DNA from: JAYFNU01 sp034933305
GTDB lineage: Bacteria; Bacillota; Clostridia; Oscillospirales; Ruminococcaceae
Direction of reading: 5' to 3'
Assembly (NCBI GenBank): GCA_034933305.1
Contig: JAYFNU010000001.1
Span: 1 to 64,000 of the forward strand
DNA: 64,000 nucleotides
Notes under the pieces: model-generated
What the model saw: only the letters and a program-made list of their open reading frames with translations
What the model was told of the DNA's origin: nothing
The model's database searches: none
Shown: positions 1-8,636 of the stretch, piece after piece
Numbering within the stretch: the stretch's first letter is position 1
Layout: the number at the start of each line of letters is the position of its first letter
Position numbers and translations under genes: made by a program

Positions 1-24
1 GCGTTTTTTCCCCGTCCGCTTCTA

Positions 25-53
25 TTGACACCGCACCGCGCGCAGATTACAAT
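25..53 (+). promoter_or_regulatory. Sigma-A promoter of the penicillin-binding protein gene
   Basis: TTGACA at 25-30 and TACAAT at 48-53 are separated by exactly 17 bases, a near-consensus housekeeping promoter. It lies about 50 bases before the PBP start codon. The T-run at 5-9 is probably the tail of a terminator of a gene outside the window. Confidence 0.75.
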
Positions 54-104
54 GAAGGATACCGCGGCGGGAAGGCCGCTTTGCATTAAGAAGTAAGGTA
101 TGGA

Positions 105-2468
105 ATGGAACAGAAAGAAAAGGGGGACGCGTCGGACATGAGCGAAGAAAAAGACAAGATCGGCCGGTACGTCTCCGAAATCGACGAAAAGCTCGACAGC
201 ATACAAAAAGAAGAAAAGCCCGTCAGGGGACACCGCCGGAAAAAGATGAACAGGGGCCTGCGCGCCGTGCTGCGCGTGCTGCTCGTGTTCGTGTGCGTCG
301 TCATGGTCATCGGCGTGCTTGTCTCCGCGGCGCTGGCGTTTTATCTCATGGACGTGACGAAGGACGACGACACGCTGCTCGACCTCAATTCCCTCAAGCT
401 CAGCTATTCGACCATCCTCATGGCGCAGAACAAGAAGACGGGCGAGTGGGAGGAATACGAGCGCATCTACGGCGATGAGAACCGCGTGTGGGTCGACTAC
501 GACGACATGCCGCAGTGCCTCATCGACGCGACCGTCGCGTCGGAGGACCAGCGCTTCTGGAGCCATCGCGGCGTCGACTGGAAGCGCACGCTCGCGGCGT
601 TTGTCAACGAATATGTCTTCCGGCTGTACAGCAACACGCAGGGCGGCTCGACGATCACCCAACAGCTCGTCAAGAACATCACCGACGAGAAAGAGGTCGG
701 CGGCATGGGCGGCGTGCTGCGCAAGGTGCGCGAGATCTACCGCGCCGTGCAGCTTGAAAAGAATTACTCAAAAGAGCAGATCATGGAGGCCTACCTCAAC
801 ACCATCCGTCTGAGCGGGCAGCTCGCGGGCATCGAGTCCGCCGCGAACTACTTTTTCGGCGAGACGACGTCGCAGCTGACCGCCGCGCAGAGCGCCGCCA
901 TCGTCTGCATCACCAAATATCCGACGAAGTACGACCCCATCCAGAATCCGGAGGAGAACAAGCACCAGCGCGAGGACGTCGTGCTGTGGCTGATGAACCA
1001 GTACGGGCTGCTCGACGACGCCGGCTACAAGGCGGCGCTCGCCGAGAGCGCGACGATGACCTTCACCAAAGGCAACACGTCGGCGAACGATCAGGTCTAC
1101 AGCTACTTCACTGACACCGTCATCCGCAAGGTCATCGGGGATCTGCAGAAATACAACGGCATGACCTACGACGAGGCGAGCGACCTGTTCTACAAGGGCG
1201 GCCTGACGGTGTATCTGACCGTCGACACCGATGTGCAGGACACCGTCGAGCGCGTCGCGGCCGACCGCACGCTGTGGGGCGAGCCCGCCGTCGACGCCGA
1301 CGGCAAGGAGCTCGCGAACCAGCTGCAGGGCGCGATGGTCGTCATGAACTACAAGGGCGAGATCGTCGGCATCGCGGGCGGCGTGCGCGGCAAGACCGAG
1401 AGCCTCGTGCTCAACCGCGCCGTCGGCTCCATCACCTTCAACGGCGACGGCACCTATAAGCAGGACGGCACGCTGCGGCAGACGGGCTCTTCCATGAAGC
1501 CGCTGTCCGCCTATGCCCCGGCGCTGGAGATCAACGCCATCACCTATTCGTCGGCCTTCAAGGACGACGCGTTCGAGCACGACAACAACGGCAATCCGTG
1601 GCCCCGCAACTACAGCGGCGCCTACGGCGCGGAAGGCGTGTATCTGACCGTTTACGAGGGCATCCGCGCCTCCTACAATACCATCGCGGCGCGCGTCCTC
1701 GACAAGATCGGCTACAATTACGCGTTCGATTTCGTGGAGACGCGCCTGGGCATCACGACGCTCGTCGACACGACCGACCAGCTCTACGATTACACCACGG
1801 GCAAGCGCATGATGGACCGCACGCTGTCGCTCGCGCTCGGCGGCCTGACGTTCGGCTGCTCCGTCGAGGAGATGTGCGCCGCCTACTGCGTCTTCGGCAG
1901 CGGCGGGACCTACATCACGCCCCATTGCTACACGAAGGTCGTCAACGCGCGCGGCGAGGTCATCCTCGACACGGGCAAGACCAACCAGACCATCAAGGCG
2001 CTGTCGGACGACACGGCCATGATCATGAACAAGCTGCTGCAGGGCGTCGCCTATCAGGGCACCGGCTACGCCTTCACGCCGAGCGGAAAGCTTCCGTACG
2101 CCGGAAAATCCGGCACGACGAGCGACGCGAAGGACTACTGGTATATCGGCATGAACCCCTATTACGTCACGGCCAGCTGGCAGGGCTACGACCAGCCGCA
2201 GTACATGCCGATGTCCGAGCGCAAATACGCGGGCGCGGCCTTCAAGCAGGTCATGGCCGCCATCAGCGCCGACCTTGCGTACAAGACCTTCCCGACGTCG
2301 GACAACGTCATCGCGCTGTCCTTCTGCAAGCAGACGGGTCTGCTCGCGGGCCCGGCCTGCACGGAGGTGCTCACGGGCTGGTACAAGCGCGGCGTCTACC
2401 CGGACGTCTGCGACCACGCCGCCGAGATGGCGAAGTGGGCCGAGGAATCCGGCAACATGTATTCGTAA
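105..2468 (+). CDS. Class A penicillin-binding protein (PBP1A-type glycosyltransferase/transpeptidase)
   Basis: A bifunctional murein synthase that polymerises lipid II and cross-links stem peptides at the outer face of the membrane. The 787-aa protein has a charged cytoplasmic tail, one membrane anchor at about residues 52-82, and a GT51 domain with EDQRFWSHRG from catalytic E147 and GGSTITQQLVKN from residue 180. The transpeptidase motifs are SSMK (nucleophile S462, K465), SYN (523-525) and KSG (668-670). Length and motif order are normal for PBP1A. The start at 105 follows a modest AAGG; an in-frame Met at residue 12 is an alternative start. The gene is monocistronic, with its own promoter and a bidirectional terminator just downstream. 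Confidence 0.95.
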   Translation: MEQKEKGDASDMSEEKDKIGRYVSEIDEKLDSIQKEEKPVRGHRRKKMNRGLRAVLRVLLVFVCVVMVIGVLVSAALAFYLMDVTKDDDTLLDLNSLKLSYSTILMAQNKKTGEWEEYERIYGDENRVWVDYDDMPQCLIDATVASEDQRFWSHRGVDWKRTLAAFVNEYVFRLYSNTQGGSTITQQLVKNITDEKEVGGMGGVLRKVREIYRAVQLEKNYSKEQIMEAYLNTIRLSGQLAGIESAANYFFGETTSQLTAAQSAAIVCITKYPTKYDPIQNPEENKHQREDVVLWLMNQYGLLDDAGYKAALAESATMTFTKGNTSANDQVYSYFTDTVIRKVIGDLQKYNGMTYDEASDLFYKGGLTVYLTVDTDVQDTVERVAADRTLWGEPAVDADGKELANQLQGAMVVMNYKGEIVGIAGGVRGKTESLVLNRAVGSITFNGDGTYKQDGTLRQTGSSMKPLSAYAPALEINAITYSSAFKDDAFEHDNNGNPWPRNYSGAYGAEGVYLTVYEGIRASYNTIAARVLDKIGYNYAFDFVETRLGITTLVDTTDQLYDYTTGKRMMDRTLSLALGGLTFGCSVEEMCAAYCVFGSGGTYITPHCYTKVVNARGEVILDTGKTNQTIKALSDDTAMIMNKLLQGVAYQGTGYAFTPSGKLPYAGKSGTTSDAKDYWYIGMNPYYVTASWQGYDQPQYMPMSERKYAGAAFKQVMAAISADLAYKTFPTSDNVIALSFCKQTGLLAGPACTEVLTGWYKRGVYPDVCDHAAEMAKWAEESGNMYS

Positions 2469-2507
2469 GCCCGGCCCCGCCGCGGCGGGCCCCGCGCAAG
2501 CGCAAAT

Positions 2508-2540
2508 AAAAAGTCCTGAACTTCCGTTCAGGACTTTTTT
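2508..2540. terminator. Bidirectional intrinsic terminator
   Basis: AGTCCTGAAC (2512-2521) and GTTCAGGACT (2526-2535) form a perfect 10-bp stem with a 4-base loop. It is flanked by an A-run on the left and a T-run on the right, so it serves both the PBP gene and the convergent lipoprotein gene. Confidence 0.9.
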
Positions 2541-2555
2541 CTGTTTTCGCGCCGC

Positions 2556-3629
2556 TCAGCCCTGCGCCGCGCCCTCCGTGAGCTGCGTGATCACTTTGTT
2601 CTGGAGCACGTACCAGCGGATGTACGGCGCGCCGTAATAGGAGATGTAGCTGCTGTAATCGGTCGTCCCCATCGACAGCAGGAAATAATCCGCGACGTCC
2701 TGCTCCGAAACGGTCATGCCCTCGGCCTCCGCGACGGCCTGCACAGCGGTGTAGAAGCGTACCTTGTCCTCGATCTTATCCTTGTTCTGGGCGATGAGCT
2801 CCTTCGTCGAGCTGACGTTCTCCGCGTAGGAAAGATAGGTCTCGAGGTCCATGTTGTACTGCTTCGCGGCCTTTTCGTAGTAGTCGATCATCGAGTTTTC
2901 CTCGTAGGTGATCATCTGCTTCGGCAGGCTCTTGAAGGTGCTGTTGTCGACGAGCCAGTCCTTCACGTAGGTGCTCTGCTTTTGCTCGGCGAGCGACGCG
3001 GAGATGAGCGATTCGACCTCGGCGGTCGTCGTGTAGCCGTAATAGGATTTGAGATTCTGTTCGACGAAGGCGTCGTTCCATTCGGGGGTGATGTCGTCGC
3101 CGCAGATATAGTGGATGGTCGTCACGAAAACGGCGTCCTTGCCGTTGAGCTCCTCCTTGCCGTAATCCTCGGGGAAGGTGACCTCGACGTTGACCGTCTC
3201 GCCGGGCATGTGCCCGATGAGCTGCTGGAGAAAATCGTCGATATAGTTCGTGACGCCGATGGTCACGTCGGTGCCCGTGCCGCCCGTCGAACCGCCCGAG
3301 AACTCGACGCCGTCGATGCTGCCGACGTAGTCGATGTTGACGGTGTCGCCGTCGGCGACCGCCCGGTCGGTGATCTGCTCTTTTGCGGAGAACTGGCTGA
3401 GGATCTTCTGGACCTCCGCGTCGACCTCGTCCCGGGAGACGGCGGTCTCTTCCGCCGGGATGACGAGATTCGCGTAGTCGGGCAGCGTGACGCACTTCGA
3501 TGCCTTCACGCCCTCAAAGTAGCCGTCGTCCGTCAGCCCGCCGCTGTAGGTGAATGCGGCGTCCTGCTTGCAGCCCGCGAGCGCGCAGGACAGCGCGCCT
3601 GCGAGCAGAATGCAAAGAATTTTTTTCAT
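2556..3629 (-). CDS. FKBP-type peptidyl-prolyl isomerase lipoprotein, trigger-factor-like
   Basis: A 357-aa exported lipoprotein: the signal peptide ends in a lipobox with Cys20 (CALAGC). A trigger-factor-like N-terminal segment precedes an FKBP domain at about residues 90-175, and a helical C-terminal part follows. It resembles the trigger factor-related lipoproteins of Firmicutes, which by family are thought to help proteins fold outside the membrane, like PrsA. The RBS GAGAGG lies 6 bases before the start. It may be expressed on its own, since a terminator separates it from the upstream SDR gene. Its position next to a PBP gene fits an envelope role, but that is inference. Confidence 0.8.
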   Translation of the reverse strand: MKKILCILLAGALSCALAGCKQDAAFTYSGGLTDDGYFEGVKASKCVTLPDYANLVIPAEETAVSRDEVDAEVQKILSQFSAKEQITDRAVADGDTVNIDYVGSIDGVEFSGGSTGGTGTDVTIGVTNYIDDFLQQLIGHMPGETVNVEVTFPEDYGKEELNGKDAVFVTTIHYICGDDITPEWNDAFVEQNLKSYYGYTTTAEVESLISASLAEQKQSTYVKDWLVDNSTFKSLPKQMITYEENSMIDYYEKAAKQYNMDLETYLSYAENVSSTKELIAQNKDKIEDKVRFYTAVQAVAEAEGMTVSEQDVADYFLLSMGTTDYSSYISYYGAPYIRWYVLQNKVITQLTEGAAQG

Positions 3630-3773
3630 ATTGTACCTCTCGCTTTGACATGCGGCCGCGCCGCAGAATGCATCTACTATAGCACACCTGCATGTGCCTT
3701 TTAAAGAGATTTTTTGTGAAGGAAGGGCGGAAAGTTACATCGTCACCGGCCCCGGTCGCACGAAAAAACGGGC

Positions 3774-3806
3774 AGAAAAAGGCGGCGGCCGCCATGCGAC
3801 CGCCGC
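3774..3806 (-). terminator. Intrinsic terminator after the SDR gene
   Basis: On the minus strand GCGGCGG pairs with CCGCCGC (3800-3806 with 3782-3788) and is followed by five T. It ends the aminotransferase-SDR transcription unit. Confidence 0.75.
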
Positions 3807-3811
3807 TGCGA

Positions 3812-4573
3812 TCAGCGCTTGTGCTGCTGCCGCAGCCAGACGCGCATGATGAGCCTGTGGGGGAGCAGCTTGCTGCCCGCGCGCTGGAATTTGACGAAGA
3901 GCCCGTGGACGGAGACGTCCCTGCCGCGCGCCATGTCCCGCAGCGCCGTGCGCACGACCTCGTTCGGCCCGTAGATCTTGTTGAAGAAGCTGACGGTGTC
4001 GTCGCTGACGGCGCGGTCGAAAAACTCCGTGCCGACCCAGCCGGGGCAGACGGCCATCGAGCGGATGCCGCGCGCGCGCAGTTCGACGTTGAGCGCGCGC
4101 GAAAAGCTCAGCGCGAACGCTTTCGTCGCGCCGTAGATGTTGATGTAGGGAACGGGCTGGAAGGACGACTGGGACACAAGCTGATAGATGCGCGCGCCGC
4201 TTTGCATGTGCGGCAGCGTCACGTAGGTCATGCCGACGAGCGCCTTGTCGTTGAGGTCGATCATGGCGTAATACTCCTCGAGCGGCACATCGCCGAAGCG
4301 GCAGAATTTTCCGAAGCCGCTCGCGTTGACGAGCACGGCGACGTCGGGCTTTTCCCGCTCGAGCAGCGCTTTGTAGGCGTCGATGCTTTTCGGGTCGGTG
4401 AGATCGAGCGGCAGCGCGCGGATCTTCGCGCGGACGTTCTGCTGCAGCGCCTCGAGCCGCTCGCGGCGGCGGGCGATGACCCACAGCTCGTCGAAGGCCT
4501 CCGCCTTGTCGAGCTCATAGACGAATTCGCGCCCCATGCCGGAGGAGGCGCCCGTGATGACGGCGATCTTCAT
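3812..4573 (-). CDS. Short-chain dehydrogenase/reductase (SDR)
   Basis: A 253-aa NAD(P)-dependent oxidoreductase of the classical SDR fold. The Rossmann motif TGASSGMG is at residues 8-15, the NAS motif (NAG position) at 83-85, and the catalytic YxxxK is Y147/K151. The C-terminus, rich in basic residues, is typical of the DltE/YqjQ-like SDR group. Substrate cannot be told from sequence. It lies 75 bases downstream of the aminotransferase gene on the same strand and probably shares its transcript. Confidence 0.88.
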   Translation of the reverse strand: MKIAVITGASSGMGREFVYELDKAEAFDELWVIARRRERLEALQQNVRAKIRALPLDLTDPKSIDAYKALLEREKPDVAVLVNASGFGKFCRFGDVPLEEYYAMIDLNDKALVGMTYVTLPHMQSGARIYQLVSQSSFQPVPYINIYGATKAFALSFSRALNVELRARGIRSMAVCPGWVGTEFFDRAVSDDTVSFFNKIYGPNEVVRTALRDMARGRDVSVHGLFVKFQRAGSKLLPHRLIMRVWLRQQHKR

Positions 4574-4648
4574 GACAAACTCCTTTTCGTGCGGTTGCGG
4601 CGGAACGGGTATGCGGGGCCGCGGCGGAGAAAACGCGCGGAACGCGCT

Positions 4649-5854
4649 TCAGTCGTCCCGGCTGCCGCCGAGCGCGGTGCACAGGATGCGCATCGCCTTT
4701 TCGAGCACGGCGCGCGGACATGCGATGTTCACGCGCACGAAGCCCTCGCCGTCCGCCACGAATTCGTCGGCGTATTCGATGAGAAGTCCCGCGCCCGAGA
4801 TGATGCGGCGCAGCTCCGCGTCGCTTTTGCCGGTGCCGCGCAGGTCGATCCAGCAGAGATACGTCCCCTCGGGGACGCGGAAACGCGCGGCGGGCAGATG
4901 CGCGGCGAGCGTGCGCGCGACGAAGGCGAAATTGCCGTCGAGGTAAGCGCACAGGGCGTCGACCCAGGCGTCGCACTGCGTGTACGCGGCGATGCACGCG
5001 TCGATGGCCAGCGGGTTCGGCATGCCGCAGACGTAGTGATCCCGCCAGTCGGCCGCGAGCGCCCGGTCGGGGATGAGGAGGTTCGACAGTTCGTTGCCGG
5101 CGATATTGAAGGTCTTGCTCGGCGCCGTCGCGGTCAGGTAGCCGCTCTTCCGGTCGGGGTACAGCGTGCCGAGCGAGACGTGCTTTTGCCCGCCGCGCAC
5201 GAGGTCGGCGTGGATCTCGTCGCAGAAGATGAAAACGCCGTTGTCGAAGCAGATGTCCGCGGCGCGGCGCAGCTCGTCCTCCCGCCAGACGCGGCCGGTG
5301 GGGTTGTGGGGGCTGCACAGGAAAAACAGGGTGTTCTTCGGGTCGCGCGCCTTTTTCTCGAGATCCTCGAAATCGAAGGTGAAGCGGCCGCCGTCGTTGA
5401 CGAGCGGGGAATAGACCGGCGTGCGGCCGGCGCGCTTCGCGGCGTCGTCGAAGGGGTGATAGGCGGGGGTGTTGATGATGACGCCGTCGCCCGGCTTCGT
5501 CAGCCGCTCGACGGCCGCGCGCATCGCACTGACGACGCCGCTCGAAAAGACGATCATGTCGGCGGTGACGTCGAGACCGTGGCGGCGCTTCATCCAGCCT
5601 GCGACGGCGTCGAAGTAGGCGGGCTCCAGCAGCGCGCTGTAGCCGAGGATGCGCCGGTCGAGCCGCGCCTTCATGGCGTCGAGCACCGGCTGCGGGCAGG
5701 CGAAGTCCATGTCCGCGATCCACATGGGGATGTACGTTTCCGGCAGATACGGGTTTCCGGCGGCGCCTGCTTCGCATTTGATGCTGTTGGTGCCGGCGCG
5801 GTCGATGATCTCGTCGAAGTCGGGCGCGGCGGCCCGTTCGCTGATTGCGGCCAT
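4649..5854 (-). CDS. MalY/PatB-family PLP aminotransferase (probable C-S lyase)
   Basis: A 401-aa fold-type I PLP enzyme. SPHNPTGRVW (181-190), the PLP-contacting DEIHADL (from D212) and SKTFNIAG with Schiff-base lysine K247 are typical of the MalY/PatB group. Members of this group cleave cystathionine or cysteine conjugates by beta-elimination and can also transaminate. I place the start at 5854 because AAAGGAG lies 6 bases upstream and the protein then begins in the normal way. An upstream in-frame ATG would add 47 residues unlike the family. It is divergent from the M20 amidohydrolase gene. Confidence 0.88.
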   Translation of the reverse strand: MAAISERAAAPDFDEIIDRAGTNSIKCEAGAAGNPYLPETYIPMWIADMDFACPQPVLDAMKARLDRRILGYSALLEPAYFDAVAGWMKRRHGLDVTADMIVFSSGVVSAMRAAVERLTKPGDGVIINTPAYHPFDDAAKRAGRTPVYSPLVNDGGRFTFDFEDLEKKARDPKNTLFFLCSPHNPTGRVWREDELRRAADICFDNGVFIFCDEIHADLVRGGQKHVSLGTLYPDRKSGYLTATAPSKTFNIAGNELSNLLIPDRALAADWRDHYVCGMPNPLAIDACIAAYTQCDAWVDALCAYLDGNFAFVARTLAAHLPAARFRVPEGTYLCWIDLRGTGKSDAELRRIISGAGLLIEYADEFVADGEGFVRVNIACPRAVLEKAMRILCTALGGSRDD

Positions 5855-5925
5855 CGTGTGCTCCTTTGCTCGTGTACTTATTTTATACAGTATAGCATAC
5901 TTCCGCCGCATCGCCATGTTTTCTA

Positions 5926-5955
5926 TTGTAAAAAAAAGTCCGTTCGGTGTATGAT
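5926..5955 (+). promoter_or_regulatory. Probable promoter of the M20 amidohydrolase gene
   Basis: TTGTAA (5926-5931) and TATGAT (5950-5955) are 18 bases apart in an AT-rich divergent region. The other strand holds several TATA-like hexamers (around 5880-5900) that probably serve the aminotransferase gene, but no clear -35 could be assigned there. Confidence 0.5.
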
Positions 5956-5994
5956 AAGAAAAAAATATCGCTGCAGAACGGGAGAGGTCGCACA

Positions 5995-7284
5995 ATGACG
6001 GTGAACGAAAAGATCCAAAAGCTCGCGGGGGAGACCGAGGGCTACACGATAGAGACGCGGCGCGCGCTGCACCGCCTCGCCGAGCTGTCGGGGCTCGAGA
6101 AGAAAACGTGCGCGTTTATCGAGGCCGAAGCCGGCAGGCTCGGCCTGCCGTCACAGCGCGCGGGCGACACCGGCCTCATCGTCACGCTGGACACGGGGCG
6201 CCCGGGCGCCTGCGTCGCGCTGCGCGCCGATATCGACGCGCTGCCGCTCAGGGAGAATCCGGAGAACATGAAGGGGCCCCGCGCGTGCGTCGCCGACGAC
6301 CCCGGCGCCTGCCACGCCTGCGGCCACGACGCGCACACCGCGATGCTGCTGAGCGCGATGCGCGTGCTGTGCGCGATGAAGGACGACCTGTGCGGCAGCG
6401 TCTGCTTCTGTTTCGAGTCGGGCGAGGAGATGGGGGACGGCTGGGCGGATATCCTCGGGGAGCTGAAAAAGCGGACGGTGAACACCGCCTTTGCGCTGCA
6501 CGTCTCCTCGGCGCTTGAGCACGGCCGGCTCAACATCGGCGACGGCGCGCGCCTTGCGGGATACATCCCCGTCGACGTGCTCGTGCGCGGGCGCGGCGGG
6601 CACGGCTCGCGCCCCGATCTGTCGGTCAACCCCGTCTTCTGCGCGGCGTCGGTCTTCACCAATGCGGCGGTCGCCTTCGTCAACCAGATCGGCGCGGGCG
6701 AGACGGTGACGCTCGGCATCACCTCCATCGTGGGCAACGTCGCGGCGAACAATATCTTCGCCGACACGGCGCGCATCCTCGGCACCATGCGCTATTTCAA
6801 CCGCGCCGAGGGCGAAAAGGCTCTCGAGATCCTCAAGAGCGTCTGCACGCACACGGCCGCGATGAACAGGTGCACCGCCGAATTCGCGCCGATGATGAAC
6901 ATCCTCTTCGAGCCGACGATCAACGACCCGCAGGCGGCCGCCAAGGCGCGCGCATGGATCGGCGAGCTGCTGCCCGCGGGCGCGCTCGCCGAGACGGGCC
7001 CCTGGTATGCGACGGAGAGCTTTTCCAAGTATCTCGCGCGCTACCGCGGCGCGTTCGGCTTCCTCGGCGTGCGCAACGAGGAGAAGGGCTGCTGCGCGGA
7101 GCACCACAACGAGCGGTTCGACGTCGACGAGAGCGCGCTGCGCACGGGCGTCGAGGCCCTCGTGAAGTACGCGCAGGCCGCGGCCGCCGATCCCGAGGTC
7201 GCCGGCTGGGGCTATACGCAGCCGGACGGCCCGGACGTCTTTGTGCCGCGCCAGCCGTGGCTGCGGAAAAAGGCCGAATTTTAA
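5995..7284 (+). CDS. M20-family amidohydrolase
   Basis: A 429-aa metal-dependent amidohydrolase/carboxypeptidase of the M20D type, which hydrolyses N-acyl amino acids or related amides in the cytoplasm. CGHDAH at 109-114 and the ESGEEMGDG block at 141-149 are the metal-binding and catalytic motifs. The start at 5995 follows GGGAGAGG; the upstream in-frame start would add 16 residues without an RBS. No signal peptide is visible. The exact substrate is unknown. A different M20 enzyme (AbgB-like) is encoded at 16.6-18.1 kb. Confidence 0.88.
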   Translation: MTVNEKIQKLAGETEGYTIETRRALHRLAELSGLEKKTCAFIEAEAGRLGLPSQRAGDTGLIVTLDTGRPGACVALRADIDALPLRENPENMKGPRACVADDPGACHACGHDAHTAMLLSAMRVLCAMKDDLCGSVCFCFESGEEMGDGWADILGELKKRTVNTAFALHVSSALEHGRLNIGDGARLAGYIPVDVLVRGRGGHGSRPDLSVNPVFCAASVFTNAAVAFVNQIGAGETVTLGITSIVGNVAANNIFADTARILGTMRYFNRAEGEKALEILKSVCTHTAAMNRCTAEFAPMMNILFEPTINDPQAAAKARAWIGELLPAGALAETGPWYATESFSKYLARYRGAFGFLGVRNEEKGCCAEHHNERFDVDESALRTGVEALVKYAQAAAADPEVAGWGYTQPDGPDVFVPRQPWLRKKAEF

Positions 7285-7367
7285 TCCCGTTTTAATCGGG
7301 GCAAAAGGACACTTTAATCCTGTGGACATAGGATGGGAACATCACAGGAAAGGTGGGAACAACACAC

Positions 7368-7892
7368 ATGGACAACAATGAAAACAATCTGGAGCTCGTC
7401 GAAAAGCTGGTCGCCAAAACGGGCGTCAGCTACGCCGATGCGAAGCGGGCGCTGGAATCCAGCGACTGGAACATGCTCGACGCGATGATCTGGCTCGAAG
7501 AGGACGGCAAGCTTGAGCGCGGCCGCACGACGGCGTATTCGACAGGGGAAAAGAAAAAGAGCGCCGGCGCGGAGAACTTCAGGAAGGGCGCGAAGAGCTT
7601 CGGCGCGTGGCTGCGGGGCGTCATCGACAAGGGCAACACCAACTGCCTCGAGATGTACCGCAACGACGAACGCCAGCTGTCGGTCCCCGTCACGGTCTTC
7701 GTGCTGCTGCTGTGCATCGGCTTCTGGATCGTGGTGCCGCTGATGATCGTCGGACTGTTCCTCGGCTGCCGGTTCGCGTTCAGCGGGCCGGATCTCGGCA
7801 AGGACAAGGTCAACAAGGCGATGGCGAAGGCGACGGACGTCGCGGACGGCATCAAGTCGGAGATCGCAAAGGGCGAACAGAACAATCAGTAA
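7368..7892 (+). CDS. DUF4342 protein: UBA-like domain plus membrane segment
   Basis: A 174-aa protein. Residues about 7-47 form a UBA/TS-N-like three-helix domain, as in the N-terminus of EF-Ts. A basic linker and a hydrophobic membrane segment at about 104-132 follow. This matches DUF4342 proteins of Clostridia, whose function is not known. The start at 7368 is chosen for the AGGAAAGGTGGG just upstream. It lies directly before a two-component system, with a terminator between them, so co-function is possible but not shown. Confidence 0.75.
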   Translation: MDNNENNLELVEKLVAKTGVSYADAKRALESSDWNMLDAMIWLEEDGKLERGRTTAYSTGEKKKSAGAENFRKGAKSFGAWLRGVIDKGNTNCLEMYRNDERQLSVPVTVFVLLLCIGFWIVVPLMIVGLFLGCRFAFSGPDLGKDKVNKAMAKATDVADGIKSEIAKGEQNNQ

Positions 7893-7899
7893 ACGGGCG

Positions 7900-7925
7900 A
7901 AAGGGGGAAGCGATTCCCCCTTTTC
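7900..7925 (+). terminator. Intrinsic terminator after the DUF4342 gene
   Basis: AAAGGGGGAA (7900-7909) pairs with TTCCCCCTTT (7914-7923) around a GCGA loop and ends in four T. It sits only about 20 bases before the response-regulator start, so part of the transcript may read through. Confidence 0.7.
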
Positions 7926-7943
7926 GCGCGGGAAGGGGCGGCT

Positions 7944-8636
7944 ATGGCGCAGCGCATTCTGATCGTGGAGGACGAGGAGAAGATCGCCCGTTTCGTCGAG
8001 CTGGAGCTGCAGCACGAGGGCTATGAGACGGAAAAGACCGCCGACGGGCGCGCGGGGCTGGAGCTCGCGCAGTCGGGCCGGTTCGACCTCGTGCTGCTCG
8101 ACATCATGCTGCCGTCGCTCAACGGCATCGAGATCGTGCGCCGGCTGCGCAGAAGCTCGGATGTGCCCGTCATCATGGTCACGGCGCGCGACGCCGTCAT
8201 GGACAAGGTCTCGGGCCTCGACATGGGCGCCGACGACTATATCACGAAGCCCTTCGCCATCGAGGAGCTGCTCGCGCGCATCCGCGCGCTGCTGCGCAAA
8301 AAGCCGCGCGCAGACGCTGCGGGCGCGCAGAGCGTCCTCGTGTGCGGCGCGCTGTCGCTCGACCGCGCGCGCCATGCGGTCAGTTACGCCGGCAGCCCCG
8401 TCGAGCTCACGAGCCGGGAGTTCGCGATGCTCGAGCTGCTGCTCGAAAACAAGAACATCGTGCTGTCGCGCGAGACGTTCCTCGAGCGGGTGTGGGGCTA
8501 CGATTACGTCGGCGAGACCAATGTCGTCGACGTCTATGTGCGGTATCTCCGCGCGAAGCTCGACGACGTGTTCGGCGTGCAACTCATCCGGACGGTGCGC
8601 GGCGTCGGCTACGTGCTGCGGGACGGCGGGCGATGA
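7944..8636 (+). CDS. OmpR/PhoB-family response regulator
   Basis: A 230-aa DNA-binding response regulator. The receiver domain (about 1-120) has acidic residues ED at 9-10, phosphoacceptor D53, T80 and K102. The C-terminal winged helix (about 135-228) has the typical transactivation-loop pattern ending in TVRGVGYVLR. It overlaps the histidine kinase gene by ATGA (8633-8636), so the pair is translationally coupled. The stimulus and target genes are unknown. Confidence 0.95.
   Translation: MAQRILIVEDEEKIARFVELELQHEGYETEKTADGRAGLELAQSGRFDLVLLDIMLPSLNGIEIVRRLRRSSDVPVIMVTARDAVMDKVSGLDMGADDYITKPFAIEELLARIRALLRKKPRADAAGAQSVLVCGALSLDRARHAVSYAGSPVELTSREFAMLELLLENKNIVLSRETFLERVWGYDYVGETNVVDVYVRYLRAKLDDVFGVQLIRTVRGVGYVLRDGGR

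Noticed and set aside
768..2417. Open frame of 549 codons antisense to the penicillin-binding protein
   Set aside because: Same GC-driven shadow pattern; the plus-strand gene has all catalytic motifs.
3692..5998. Long open frame of 768 codons on the plus strand
   Set aside because: It runs antisense to three well-supported minus-strand genes. Its sequence is Arg/Ala/Asp-rich without domains, an artefact of high GC third positions.
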